Under the pieces are notes generated by a model. That model was not told the origin of the DNA. It saw only the letters and a list, made by a program, of their open reading frames with translations, and ran no database searches. Below are positions 8,881 through 17,952 of a stretch of 64,000 nt of DNA, in pieces; positions within the stretch are counted from its first letter, which is position 1; each line of letters begins with the position of its first letter. The position numbers were made by a program, and so were the translations under genes. Source of the DNA: Nocardia exalbida NBRC 100660 (lineage in GTDB: Bacteria; Actinomycetota; Actinomycetes; Mycobacteriales; Mycobacteriaceae); the NCBI RefSeq assembly GCF_000308575.1, contig NZ_BAFZ01000025.1, positions 62,001 through 126,000 on the forward strand, written 5' to 3'.

Positions 8881-9190
8881 CGTAGAACGTCCTTTCTAGC
8901 TTCGGAACCTCGATAGCGGTTTCGTCGTCGGCAATGTCGAGCTGTGCGAGTAGTTCCGGTTCGGTGACCGGCCGACCGGTGAGCCGAAATGTTCCCCGGC
9001 CGGTGTCGGTCAACGTCGCACCGATGAACGTATCCGGTTCCAAGAACCCGAGTAGCAGGTGTGGCAACTCGACGGTGTCGGCCCGGTCTGTCTTCCATGC
9101 TTGGACGACGTACCCGCCGGGGTCGTTCGCCAGCAAGGTAGGGCATCCATTGTTGGTGCTTCCGCCTTTGCCTAGGAAACGTAACGGCAT
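8861..9190 (-). CDS. Small conserved protein of the XRE/DUF6879 locus
   Basis: A 109-residue protein with no function I recognise. It has a Gly/Asn/Cys N-terminus (GKGGSTNNGCP) followed by a mixed alpha/beta region, no signal peptide and no membrane segment. It is the first gene of the three-gene minus-strand set and overlaps the DUF6879 gene by 20 bases. Similar short proteins precede DUF6879 genes in other actinobacteria, in my recollection. It probably belongs to the same accessory regulatory locus. Confidence 0.6.
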   Translation of the reverse strand: MPLRFLGKGGSTNNGCPTLLANDPGGYVVQAWKTDRADTVELPHLLLGFLEPDTFIGATLTDTGRGTFRLTGRPVTEPELLAQLDIADDETAIEVPKLERTFYGAASAR

Positions 9191-9409
9191 CTGTGTACCT
9201 CCGGATTATGTCGTGCACGAGATTGCACGTACAGATCCGATTGTGGCTCAGAGATACCAGGTAAGCACTGGAAATCTTTGACTCGTGCACGATTGAGCAC
9301 GATCGTGGACCGGCTCGGTAGACGGTTCGTACCGTCGGAGTCGGCCCCCGTGACATGTGACGCCAACCGGTCACGGGGTGCCTACCACTGGCCTACTACA
9401 GGGGTTGAA
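9191..9409. promoter_or_regulatory. Divergent promoter region of the islet
   Basis: About 220 bases separate the leftward three-gene set from the rightward three-gene set. The DNA is less GC-rich than its surroundings (for example 9200-9300), as expected for two divergent promoters. Short inverted repeats such as TCGTGCAC / GTGCACGA occur at about 9210-9300. I cannot assign exact promoter elements. Confidence 0.4.
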
Positions 9410-9622
9410 ATGACCGCAGACGGAGACCAACAACGCAGGGGCGCAGCGCTTTACCCGTTCCCCGGTGGTGTGTTCGAACGGTGGGATGACACCGAAGACG
9501 CAGAGCCGGGCGTGTATGTCGAGTTCCATCACCCCGGGGAGTCGTGTAACGAAGCTCGGACGTTCGGCCGTGGTGAAGCGGAACGACTCGGTTTGGTGGA
9601 CGACGAGACGGAGTCCGCGTGA
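9410..9622 (+). CDS. Small hypothetical protein
   Basis: A 70-residue acidic protein, start ATG at 9410. It is rich in Gly, Glu and Asp, with the segment GVYVEFHHPGESCNEAR in the middle; no family is recognised. Its stop codon overlaps the next start codon by one base (TGATG), so the two are translationally coupled. It is first of three small rightward genes on the islet. Confidence 0.5.
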   Translation: MTADGDQQRRGAALYPFPGGVFERWDDTEDAEPGVYVEFHHPGESCNEARTFGRGEAERLGLVDDETESA

Positions 9623-9753
9623 TGGGGTTGTTCGTGGCGTTCGCTGTCCCGCTGGTCGCCTTCTTCGCGGTGGTGTTCTGGCCTCAGCGGATACCGAAAG
9701 AGAAGTCCGTACGGGCGATTCAGCAACGAATCGAACGTGAAGGCGGTTCATAG
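9622..9753 (+). CDS. Very short single-pass membrane protein
   Basis: A 43-residue protein: a hydrophobic span at about residues 2-20 (GLFVAFAVPLVAFFAVVFW) followed by a basic tail ending RIEREGGS. It starts at the ATG overlapping the previous stop and its own stop abuts the next ATG. The tight coupling on both sides and the clean membrane/basic-tail pattern argue for a real gene. Function unknown. Confidence 0.55.
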   Translation: MGLFVAFAVPLVAFFAVVFWPQRIPKEKSVRAIQQRIEREGGS

Positions 9754-10002
9754 ATGATTCCGGAACGTGACCCCGGCGCAAGATCGGACTTTCCTGATAA
9801 CCCGCCGGAGTTCCCCGGGAAGCTGCTCCGAGAGCTTTCGGTGGTGGTCCGTGATCGGTTGCAGAAGATCGCCGAGGAAGTGAACCCGTATCTCGGTCCC
9901 GACCACCGGGCCATAGCCGCACTGCCCAAAGCTGCGGAGGAGTTGGCGGTAGTCACCTTCCCCAAGTCGGGGCGGTACGCCGAGTACACGCCAGACGAGT
10001 GA
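9754..10002 (+). CDS. Small hypothetical protein
   Basis: An 82-residue soluble protein with an amphipathic central helix (about 22-45) and a Glu/Tyr-rich end. No domain is recognised. Its ATG directly follows the stop of the 43-residue membrane protein, so it is the third coupled gene of the rightward islet set. Confidence 0.5.
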   Translation: MIPERDPGARSDFPDNPPEFPGKLLRELSVVVRDRLQKIAEEVNPYLGPDHRAIAALPKAAEELAVVTFPKSGRYAEYTPDE

Positions 10003-10039
10003 GCCCAACTGTGGGGCAGGTGACGTAGATTCGTCAGTC

Positions 10040-10159
10040 ATGACGGATAGCCGCGCCACCAGCAAGGGGCGTAACGGGGTCTGTATTCCGGTTCCTTCAC
10101 TGTTCCAGGGTGACTCTCGTAGGTCCGACCACGCGCCCGTCACGGTGCAGTACCGATGA
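10040..10159 (+). pseudogene. Displaced 3-prime end of xthA at the islet edge
   Basis: A 39-codon frame whose last 12 codons read RSDHAPVTVQYR, the normal end of exonuclease III. The first 27 codons are islet DNA. Its TGA overlaps the RNase start codon as ATGA. I read it as the original xthA tail left behind on insertion; whether the fused mini-frame is translated is unknown, though it could still couple translation into the RNase gene. Confidence 0.6.
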
Positions 10160-10644
10160 ACCGGTCGATCAAGCGCGGCCTCGGACTGCTCTGCGCGGTG
10201 GCTTTGGTGGTGTTGGCTGCGGTGCTCGCGTTGTACGACGGCGGCGATACCACCACATCGACTCCGGCGAGCCGCGCGACCACCGTCGCGACCGTCACGG
10301 TGACGCCAACCGCCGCCGTCCCGCGGGGCGGAGACAGCGCGTCGCCGGTCACCCAGGCGTCCGGCGTGCCGGAGCGCGCGTACGTCACGCTGCGGGAGAT
10401 CGACGCGGGCCGGTGGCCTGGCTCGGCGAATGCCCCGGGCACCAAGGGGGGCGAGCGATGGCAGAACCGCGGCGGCAACCTGCCCGCCGCGGACGGTTCC
10501 GGCAAGCCGATCACCTATCAGGAATGGGACGTCAATCCCAAGCAGTCCGGCCGATCCCGCGACGCCGAACGCATCGTCACCGGCAGCGACGGCTCGGCCT
10601 GGTACACCGGTGACCACTACAAGACCTTCACGAGGATGCGCTGA
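10156..10644 (+). CDS. Exported guanyl-specific ribonuclease (barnase / RNase Sa family)
   Basis: A 162-residue protein with an N-terminal membrane anchor or signal sequence (about 8-27), a Thr/Ala-rich stretch, and a C-terminal microbial RNase domain (about 75-162). Catalytic candidates match the family: Glu in TYQEWDVNP, Arg in RDAERIVTG and His in GDHYKTF. It would cleave RNA after G outside the cell or in a competitor. The ATG overlaps the xthA-tail stop and its own stop overlaps the inhibitor start (TGATG), so enzyme and inhibitor are co-translated. Confidence 0.85.
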   Translation: MNRSIKRGLGLLCAVALVVLAAVLALYDGGDTTTSTPASRATTVATVTVTPTAAVPRGGDSASPVTQASGVPERAYVTLREIDAGRWPGSANAPGTKGGERWQNRGGNLPAADGSGKPITYQEWDVNPKQSGRSRDAERIVTGSDGSAWYTGDHYKTFTRMR

Positions 10645-11138
10645 TGACAAAGACCGTCACGCTGTCGCGGTTCCTTGCCCGTCCCGACGTGGACGACGCG
10701 CCGCCGAGGTCGGAACTCGCCCCGCCGCGTGTCACGTTCGGCGCCCTCGCCGTCGATGCCGCCGAGTTCAGCGGTGTGCGGGACAAGGCGCCCCCCGGTT
10801 ACCTGGTGCGCGAGCTGCGTGGCGCGAAGATGCCCACCACCGCCCGACTCTTCGACGAGTTCGCCGCCGCGTTCCAATTCCCGTACTACTTCGGCGAGAA
10901 CAAGGACGCGTTCGACGAATGCCTGCGTGATCTGGATGATTTCCTCGGTGAAGGGGCCGGATACGTTGCCGTGGTGCGTGACTCGGCCGGGTTGCTCGCC
11001 GACGAGCCGATCGAGCGTGACTGGTTCGCCGAGGCCATGCGCGACTGCGCGGCCTACTGGTCGCGGCGCGACGTGCTCTTCCGGGTCGTCCTGCAAGGCG
11101 ACGCGCCCGACCTCGAGGACGTGTCCCTGCGGCTGTGA
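10644..11138 (+). CDS. Barstar-like ribonuclease inhibitor
   Basis: A 164-residue cytoplasmic protein whose middle matches barstar: RGAKMPTTARLFDEFAAAF, then FPYYFGENKDAFDECLRDLDD (about 77-97), the segment that fills the RNase active site. The N-terminal about 50 residues are extra relative to barstar. Its start overlaps the RNase stop, the standard toxin-inhibitor arrangement. It protects the producer from the adjacent RNase. Confidence 0.85.
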   Translation: MTKTVTLSRFLARPDVDDAPPRSELAPPRVTFGALAVDAAEFSGVRDKAPPGYLVRELRGAKMPTTARLFDEFAAAFQFPYYFGENKDAFDECLRDLDDFLGEGAGYVAVVRDSAGLLADEPIERDWFAEAMRDCAAYWSRRDVLFRVVLQGDAPDLEDVSLRL

Positions 11139-11147
11139 GCGGGACCG

Positions 11148-11783
11148 TTACCGCAGTTTTTCCGCCAGGTCCTCGCCGAGCAGGACGAACACGTCGACCG
11201 TGTGCTCGATCAATTCGTCGCGGGTGAGGTTCAGATCGCCTTGCAACCAGGCGGTCAGCGTCTGCACCAGCCCGCCGACCAGGTACAGGGCGCGGAAGTC
11301 GATCGCGGAGGCCGGGGCCGAATCGGACATCCGGTAGAAGTCGGTGCCCTCCGAGGCCACCATGTGCGCGAACGCGCGCACCGTCTCGGTGGTGCGGGCG
11401 CGTAGCTCCGGTGTCGCCATGCCCGCGATCAGGGCTGCTTTCGCCTTGCGCGGGTCGTCGGTGAGCAGGTGCACGCCCGCGGTGATCGCGGCGTGCGCGG
11501 TCGCGCGCGTGTCCGGCGCGGCGGTGCGCACCGCGGCGAGGATGGCCGCCGCCAGTTCCTCCGCGATTCCGTCGGTCAGGGCGATGAGCACGCTGTCACG
11601 GCTGTCGAAGTTCTCGTAGTAGTACCGCTCGTTGAGGCCGGCCCGCGCGCACAGCCCCGACACGGTCAGCTTCTCGAGCCCTTCCGTGCCGATGATCTCC
11701 AGAGCTGCCTCCAGCAGCGCCGCACGCCGCTGCGCCCGGCGCTCCTCGGCGGAGATGCCCCCGTACGTCCGTTGCGCCGTCAC
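11148..11783 (-). CDS. TetR-family transcriptional regulator
   Basis: A 211-residue regulator with an N-terminal TetR helix-turn-helix (about 18-65; LTVSGLCARAGLNERYYYENF is the recognition region) and an all-helical ligand-binding domain. It is convergent with barstar and divergent from the MpaB-type oxygenase gene, with an inverted repeat in the shared promoter region. It probably represses itself and that neighbour; the ligand is unknown. Confidence 0.85.
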   Translation of the reverse strand: MTAQRTYGGISAEERRAQRRAALLEAALEIIGTEGLEKLTVSGLCARAGLNERYYYENFDSRDSVLIALTDGIAEELAAAILAAVRTAAPDTRATAHAAITAGVHLLTDDPRKAKAALIAGMATPELRARTTETVRAFAHMVASEGTDFYRMSDSAPASAIDFRALYLVGGLVQTLTAWLQGDLNLTRDELIEHTVDVFVLLGEDLAEKLR

Positions 11784-11837
11784 CCCTCGATTCTTACAGG
11801 TGCGCTGGAGCCCACGCCGGGTGCCGACAAGGCAACA

Positions 11838-11861
11838 TTCTGGCAGAGAGTCTTGCCAGAA
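11838..11861. promoter_or_regulatory. Inverted repeat between tetR and the oxygenase gene
   Basis: TTCTGGCA and TGCCAGAA are perfect reverse complements spaced by 8 bases. Additional half-sites (TTCTGG at about 11869, TTGCCAGA at about 11884) follow. The location in the divergent promoter region makes it the likely TetR operator. Confidence 0.65.
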
Positions 11862-11913
11862 ATGCGAATTCTGGGGGATGCTGTTGCCAGATGCGCTCGA
11901 CGAGGAGGCAACG

Positions 11914-12846
11914 ATGTCCGAGCCCGGCTATTTCAGTGACCACTCGATGGTCCGGCGGGTGATGAGCAAGCGCGCGGTGGGTCTGACCTACGGCTTGCGC
12001 GCACTGGTGATCGGCGCGGTGCACCCGCTGCTCTATGTCGGCACAGCGGAGAACACCGAGCATCGGATGACGCCCTACACCCGGCTCGCGCTGACCGGCC
12101 GCCTGTTCGAGGCGGTCTTCCTCGGCAGCAGGTCCGAGGCCGACCGCGCCCTGGCGTTCACCAGGAAACGGCACGTCAGCGTGCGTGGCGCGCTGCCGGA
12201 GGATGCCGGAGCCCACCACCCCGCGGGCACCGGGTACTCCGCGCTCGATCCGCACCTGATGTTCATGACGATGGCCTTCACCTTCGACTCGGCCGAGGTG
12301 ATGTACGACCTGCTGGTGCGCACCATGACCGAGGGCGAGCGCGAGGGGCTCTACCAGGACTACGTGCGCTGGGGCGAGCTGTTCGGCATGCCCGCGGACG
12401 CGGCGCCGGGCAGCTACCGCGAGTTCCGCGCGTACTTCGACGGCTACCTGGCCTCCGACGAGCTGTTCCTCACCGACGAGGCGCGGTTGGTCGGCTCCTA
12501 CCTGGCCGGACAGCGCGTCCCCTACGCGCAGGGCGTGCCGTTGCAGCAGGTCACCTCCGCGTTCTACCTGCTGGTGCAGGGCAGCCTGCCGCCGCGGATC
12601 CGCCGGATGTACGGGATGCGGTGGGGCGTGGCCGAGGAGGTCGCCTACCAGGGGCTGTCCCGGGCGGTCCGCACCGCGCACATATCGGTTCCGCTGGTGC
12701 CACCGGTGTTGCGTGGCACGCTCGCCGGGCCGAGCGCGCCGGTCTACAAGAGGCTGTCCCAGCGCGAACACGAACTGGTCAGCGGCGGACGGCCGAGTAT
12801 GCCGGGGGTGGACGCGCGCAACTGGGTGCAGCGAAATTCCGCTTGA
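11914..12846 (+). CDS. Oxygenase MpaB family protein (DUF2236)
   Basis: A 310-residue member of the DUF2236 / MpaB / latex-clearing-protein superfamily of haem-dependent oxygenases. The N-terminus SEPGYFSDHSMVRRVMSKR and the central RKRHVSVRG, then DPHLMFMTMAFTFDSAEVMYD, fit the family, as does overall length. The substrate is not predictable. ATG at 11914 has GAGGAG upstream. It is divergent from a TetR gene, with their likely operator between them. Confidence 0.75.
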   Translation: MSEPGYFSDHSMVRRVMSKRAVGLTYGLRALVIGAVHPLLYVGTAENTEHRMTPYTRLALTGRLFEAVFLGSRSEADRALAFTRKRHVSVRGALPEDAGAHHPAGTGYSALDPHLMFMTMAFTFDSAEVMYDLLVRTMTEGEREGLYQDYVRWGELFGMPADAAPGSYREFRAYFDGYLASDELFLTDEARLVGSYLAGQRVPYAQGVPLQQVTSAFYLLVQGSLPPRIRRMYGMRWGVAEEVAYQGLSRAVRTAHISVPLVPPVLRGTLAGPSAPVYKRLSQREHELVSGGRPSMPGVDARNWVQRNSA

Positions 12847-13899
<1,053 letters not shown>

Positions 13900-13963
13900 A
13901 CGGCTACTTCACCTTCGTGCGCCCCGTCAGGCGTCGTGCGAGGTCTCTTGGTCGAAGGGGCGA

Positions 13964-14998
13964 ATGGTGCAGGTGATCGACAATGTCAAGGCCGGGATCG
14001 AACGCCGGGTCCAGGGACAGCCGTGGCTGGACCATCTGGTCCGTGCGGCGGGGCGCTACCAGCGGCAACGGGGTGACTACTACGCGGCGGGCATCACGTA
14101 TTTCACTGTGCTGTCGCTGTTCCCGCTGCTGATGATCGCTTTCTCGGTCGCGGGCCTGGTCTTGTCCAGCAATCCGGATCTGCTCGAGGAGTTGCGCGCC
14201 AAGATCATCGAGAACATTCCGGGCTCGTTCGGCACCCAAGTGAACGACCTGGTCGATCAGGCGGTCGAGTCGCGGGGCACGGTCGGTGTCCTGGGTCTGT
14301 TCACCGGCGTCTACAGCGGGCTGGGCTGGATGTCCAACCTGCGGGCCGCGCTCACCGAGCAGTGGGAGCAGAAGTCTCCGGACGGCAATTGGCTGATGAC
14401 CAAGCTCTCCGATCTGGGGGCACTCGTCGGTCTCGGTCTCGCCTTCGCGGTATCGCTGGGGTTGTCGGCGCTGGCCTCGAGCACCCTCGGTTCGCGGCTA
14501 CTCGAAAGCCTCGGCCTCGGCGAAGCGCCCGGGGCGGGCGTGCTGCTGTGGCTGTCGTCGACCTTGCTCGGGTTCCTCGCCTCCTGGGCGGTGTTCGCGT
14601 GGGTCATCGCGAGGTTGCCTCGGGAGCCGGTGACGCTGGCCAGCGCCGTCAAGGCGGCCGCGCTGGCCGCGCTGGTGTTCGAAGTGTTCAAAATCGTCGC
14701 GTCGATCTATCTGCGATCGGTGCTGAGCAGCCCGGCGGGCGCCACCTTCGGCTCGATCATCGGCCTGATGGTGTTCAGTTACATCACCTATCGCATCGTC
14801 CTGTTCGCCACCGCATGGGCCGCCACCGCCGCGGAGAACGAGCCGGAAGCGGAGATTCCCGCACCCGGACCCGCCGTGATCGCGCCGCGGGTCAGCGCAC
14901 GCGATATATCGGTGGGCGTGGGTGCCACCTACTTCGGTGCGGGCGCGCTCGCGGCACTCGCGCTTTCCGGATTGCGCAGGTTGCCGGGCCGTCGGTGA
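13964..14998 (+). CDS. YihY/BrkB family inner-membrane protein
   Basis: A 344-residue membrane protein of the YihY/YhjD (formerly RNase BN) family. About six hydrophobic spans start at residue 45 (AAGITYFTVLSLFPLLMIAF), and GVYSGLGWMSNLRAALTEQW is a conserved signature. Residues 1-40 and the C-terminal Pro/Ala tail are cytoplasmic or exposed. The family is associated with envelope transport but has no firm biochemical role. Confidence 0.85.
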   Translation: MVQVIDNVKAGIERRVQGQPWLDHLVRAAGRYQRQRGDYYAAGITYFTVLSLFPLLMIAFSVAGLVLSSNPDLLEELRAKIIENIPGSFGTQVNDLVDQAVESRGTVGVLGLFTGVYSGLGWMSNLRAALTEQWEQKSPDGNWLMTKLSDLGALVGLGLAFAVSLGLSALASSTLGSRLLESLGLGEAPGAGVLLWLSSTLLGFLASWAVFAWVIARLPREPVTLASAVKAAALAALVFEVFKIVASIYLRSVLSSPAGATFGSIIGLMVFSYITYRIVLFATAWAATAAENEPEAEIPAPGPAVIAPRVSARDISVGVGATYFGAGALAALALSGLRRLPGRR

Positions 14999-15006
14999 AC
15001 GTTCGA

Positions 15007-16308
15007 TCAGCGTCGCCGGTTGGCCTGACGTGCGCCGAGCAGCAGCGCGGCGACCAAGAGGACACCGCCGATGATCAGCATGGTCCTGGCGCCGGTGCGG
15101 CGGTCCTCGGCCGCGGGCATGGCTGACGGGTCGCTGCCCGGCACCGAAGGCGTGGCCCGGTCGCTGCCCGCCGTGGGCGGCGCGGCCAGGGTGACCGCGC
15201 TCTGGTCGCGCTGGGCTACCACCGCGCCGGGCAAGTTGCCGATCGAGGCGCCGCGGGGCAACGCGAATCCGTAGTCGAGCAGGCGGGCGGCCTGTTCCCA
15301 CGGCCGGATCGGCCGCACGTCGGCCTTGAGCAGGGTGACGGCGAGCCTGCGGCCGTTGCGCTGGGCGGCGGCGACGAAGGTCTGGCGCGCGTCGTCGGTG
15401 AAGCCGGTTTTTCCGCCGAGGGCGCCGTCGTAGTTGTAGAGCAGTTGGTTGTCGTTGCCGATCGGGTAGCCGGGGCGGTCGGTGTCGCCGGGAACCGCCG
15501 GGTCGGCGGGGTAGCCAGGGAAGTCGGCCTGCTCGGTGTGGATCAGCTCCGCGAACAGCGGGATGGTCATGGCCTCGCGGAACAGCACGGCGAGGTCATA
15601 GGCCGAAGTGCTCATCCCGGGCCCGTCCAGCCCGGACGGTGTGGCCGTGCGAGTGTCCATGGCGCGCAATGATTTCGCGAGGTCGTTCATCTTCGCGACG
15701 GTCGCGGCGTCGCCGCCCAGCTGCGTGGCGATGGCATGCGCGGCGTCGTTGCCCGAGGCCATGATCAACGCCTGCATGAGCTGCCGGTTCGTGTAGCGGC
15801 CGCCGGGGCCGATGCCCACCCGGGTGCCGTCGGCATCGGCGTCGGCCTGCGTGCCGACCACCACCTTGTCGAGATTCAGCGTGCGCAGCGCCAGCGTGGC
15901 CAGCAGCACTTTGATCGTGCTGGCGGGCCGGTAGCGCCCGTGCGGGTCCTTCGCCGCGAGCACTTCGCCGGTGTCCAGATCCGCCACCAACCAGGCCGTC
16001 GCCGAAATCTCCTGCGGGGCAGGCGGTGCGGCTTTGGGAAGCACGACCCCGCACTCGCCGAGGCGGGGCCCGCCGATCGGCGGGGAAGGGATCGGCAGCG
16101 GTGCGGGAGCCGACTGTCCGGGCGCGGGCACCTCGGAGGCGTCGATCGGCGCGGGCGGCACCGTCTTCTGCGGGCAGCCGTCGGTGTTCGGGGTGGTGAA
16201 CGGCGTAGAGGTGCTGGGCTCGGCGAGGGACGGCGCGGCCGTCGTTGCGATCGCGGCGACGGCCAGCACGGCGCCCACGCAGAGCAGGGCACGGCGAGTG
16301 ATCTTCAT
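15007..16308 (-). CDS. dacB: D-alanyl-D-alanine carboxypeptidase (penicillin-binding protein)
   Basis: A 433-residue serine DD-carboxypeptidase (peptidase family S11) that trims peptidoglycan stem peptides. It has a signal peptide (about 1-30), a Pro-rich spacer with two Cys (about 45-100), then STIK (active Ser), SGN and KTG motifs in order, and a C-terminal transmembrane segment followed by an Arg-rich end (about 405-433). The ATG at 16308 begins MKITRR, a classical signal peptide; upstream codons are rejected. It corresponds to mycobacterial DacB1 in type and neighbourhood. Confidence 0.9.
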   Translation of the reverse strand: MKITRRALLCVGAVLAVAAIATTAAPSLAEPSTSTPFTTPNTDGCPQKTVPPAPIDASEVPAPGQSAPAPLPIPSPPIGGPRLGECGVVLPKAAPPAPQEISATAWLVADLDTGEVLAAKDPHGRYRPASTIKVLLATLALRTLNLDKVVVGTQADADADGTRVGIGPGGRYTNRQLMQALIMASGNDAAHAIATQLGGDAATVAKMNDLAKSLRAMDTRTATPSGLDGPGMSTSAYDLAVLFREAMTIPLFAELIHTEQADFPGYPADPAVPGDTDRPGYPIGNDNQLLYNYDGALGGKTGFTDDARQTFVAAAQRNGRRLAVTLLKADVRPIRPWEQAARLLDYGFALPRGASIGNLPGAVVAQRDQSAVTLAAPPTAGSDRATPSVPGSDPSAMPAAEDRRTGARTMLIIGGVLLVAALLLGARQANRRR

Positions 16309-16373
16309 CGCCGACGAGCCTAGCGAGCGAGTCGGTGATCGGCCGCACACACTCAGCCCTCCGGGCACCAATA

Positions 16374-16404
16374 TTGACATCTACTACCAAATGACAGCTA
16401 CTAT
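16374..16404 (+). promoter_or_regulatory. Promoter/operator of the MFS exporter gene
   Basis: TTGACA (16374-16379) and TACTAT (16399-16404), 19 bases apart, form a plausible sigma-70-type promoter in an unusually AT-rich patch (16370-16432). ACTAC/ATCTAC-type short repeats in and after it (for example 16379-16386 and 16416-16423) may be the binding site of the TetR encoded at the end of the operon. Confidence 0.55.
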
Positions 16405-16437
16405 CAAAAAGTTGTATCTACCACTTTCGGAGGCGTC

Positions 16438-17952
16438 ATGAAGAATGACTCGACCCGCCGCTGGCTCGCCCTCGGCGCGCTGGCCGTGGCGATGCTGACC
16501 ATCGGGCTCGATGTCACCGTGCTGACCGTGGCGCTGCCCACGCTCGCGGTCGACCTGAACGCGAATACCGCCGCGCTGCAATGGTTCAGCAGCGCCTACA
16601 CGCTGGCGCTGGCCGCGGTGATGCTGCCCGCGGGCGCGCTCGGCGACCGCTACGGCCGCAAGAAGTTCCTGCTGGCCGCCTTGGTGCTGTTCGGTGTCGC
16701 GTCCGTCGCCTGCGCCGTGGCCACCTCGCCCGGCGAGCTCATCGCGGCGCGCGTCGTCCTCGGGCTCGCGGCGGCGGTGATGATGCCGCTGTCGATGTCG
16801 GTGCTGCCCGCGATGTTCCCCGAACCGGCCGATCTCCAGCGGGCGCTCACGATCTGGATCACCTCCACCGCGATCGGTCTTCCGCTGGGCCCGATCGTGG
16901 GCGGCTGGCTGCTGCGCAACTTCTGGTGGGGTTCGGTGTTCCTGATCAACGTGCCGATGGTCGTGATCGGCGCGCTCGCCGTCGCCGCGTTGGTACCGGA
17001 ATCGCGCAGCACGCGACGCTTCCGGCTCGACCTGCCCGGGGTGGTGCTGTCGGCCGCGGGCATGCTCGGACTGACGTATGGCTTCATCCGCATCGGGGAG
17101 AAAGGCTGGGGCGACGGTGTGGCTTGGGGCATCGTCGCGGCGGGTGTGCTCCTGTTCGGCGCTTTCCTGGCCTGGCAACGCAGGACGACGCATCCGCTGG
17201 TCGATCTCGGCCTGTTCGCCGCCGACGGATTCCGCTGGGGCACGGGGTTTTCCATCGTGGTGAACTTCGCCATGTTCGGCATGTTCTTCACCGTTCCGCA
17301 GTACTTCCAGGCGGTGCTCGGCGTGGACGCGCTCGGCAGCGGCCTGCGGTTGCTTCCGCTGATCGGCGGGTTGCTGGTCGGCAGCAGGTTGGTCGACAAG
17401 GTGCTGCCGAAACTGGGCATCCGCGTCGTGATCACCGCCGGGTTCACCGTCTTGGCCGGTTCCCTGGTGCTGGGCGCGCTCACCACCGTGGACAGCGGCT
17501 ACGGCTTCACCGCCCTGTGGCTGACGCTGCTGGGCGCGGGGATGGGTTTGGTCATGCCCGCCGCGATGGGCATGGCGATGGGCGAACTGGACGCGGAGCG
17601 CTCCGGCTCCGGTTCCGCGCTGTTGCAGGCGCTGCGTCAGGCAGGCGGCACCATCGGCGTCGCGGTGCTCGGCACCGTGCTGGCCACCCGGTATCGGTCC
17701 GAGCTCGGCGCGCTGAACCGCGAACCGATCGACGACGGCGTGAACGCGGGCGTCGCCACGGCGCGGCGCCTGGGTGATCAGTCGATGCTGCACCAGGTGC
17801 AGGTCGCCTTCCTCGGTGGCATGAGCGCGATGCTCTGGGCCTGCGCCGCGCTGTGCCTGCTGGCGGCCGTGCTCACGGCGACGTTCATCCGCGTGCGGCA
17901 ACCCGACCGGGCGCGGGAGCCGGGTGCGGCAGAATCGATTCATGTCGGTTGA
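16438..17952 (+). CDS. MFS drug exporter, DHA2 (EmrB/QacA) type
   Basis: A 504-residue proton-coupled exporter with about 14 transmembrane segments. Motif A GALGDRYGRKKF is at about residues 63-74, and motif C-like GLPLGPIVGGWLL at about 145. The DHA2 class extrudes cationic dyes, antiseptics or antibiotics; the substrate is unknown here. GGAGG precedes the ATG. Its end overlaps the following TetR gene by 11 bases, a typical self-regulated efflux unit. Confidence 0.9.
   Translation: MKNDSTRRWLALGALAVAMLTIGLDVTVLTVALPTLAVDLNANTAALQWFSSAYTLALAAVMLPAGALGDRYGRKKFLLAALVLFGVASVACAVATSPGELIAARVVLGLAAAVMMPLSMSVLPAMFPEPADLQRALTIWITSTAIGLPLGPIVGGWLLRNFWWGSVFLINVPMVVIGALAVAALVPESRSTRRFRLDLPGVVLSAAGMLGLTYGFIRIGEKGWGDGVAWGIVAAGVLLFGAFLAWQRRTTHPLVDLGLFAADGFRWGTGFSIVVNFAMFGMFFTVPQYFQAVLGVDALGSGLRLLPLIGGLLVGSRLVDKVLPKLGIRVVITAGFTVLAGSLVLGALTTVDSGYGFTALWLTLLGAGMGLVMPAAMGMAMGELDAERSGSGSALLQALRQAGGTIGVAVLGTVLATRYRSELGALNREPIDDGVNAGVATARRLGDQSMLHQVQVAFLGGMSAMLWACAALCLLAAVLTATFIRVRQPDRAREPGAAESIHVG

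Larger units (their letters stand above)
7440..10155. mobile_element. Putative integrated islet that split the xthA-RNase operon
   Basis: Both edges carry versions of the xthA 3-prime end: about 7447-7477 and 10121-10151, sharing the exact core GTCACGGTG and about 80% of flanking bases. The right copy reads SDHAPVTVQYR then TGA, whose ATGA overlaps the RNase start, the arrangement expected of an undisturbed operon. Between the copies lie six small genes of types common on actinobacterial mobile DNA (DUF5753-type XRE regulator, DUF6879 protein, several orphans) with lower GC3. No integrase or excisionase is seen, so the element would be a remnant or mobilised in trans. Boundaries are approximate. 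Confidence 0.6.

Noticed and set aside
7440..10155. A complete integrative element (AICE or prophage)
   Set aside because: No integrase, excisionase, replication or transfer gene is visible; only an islet remnant can be supported.
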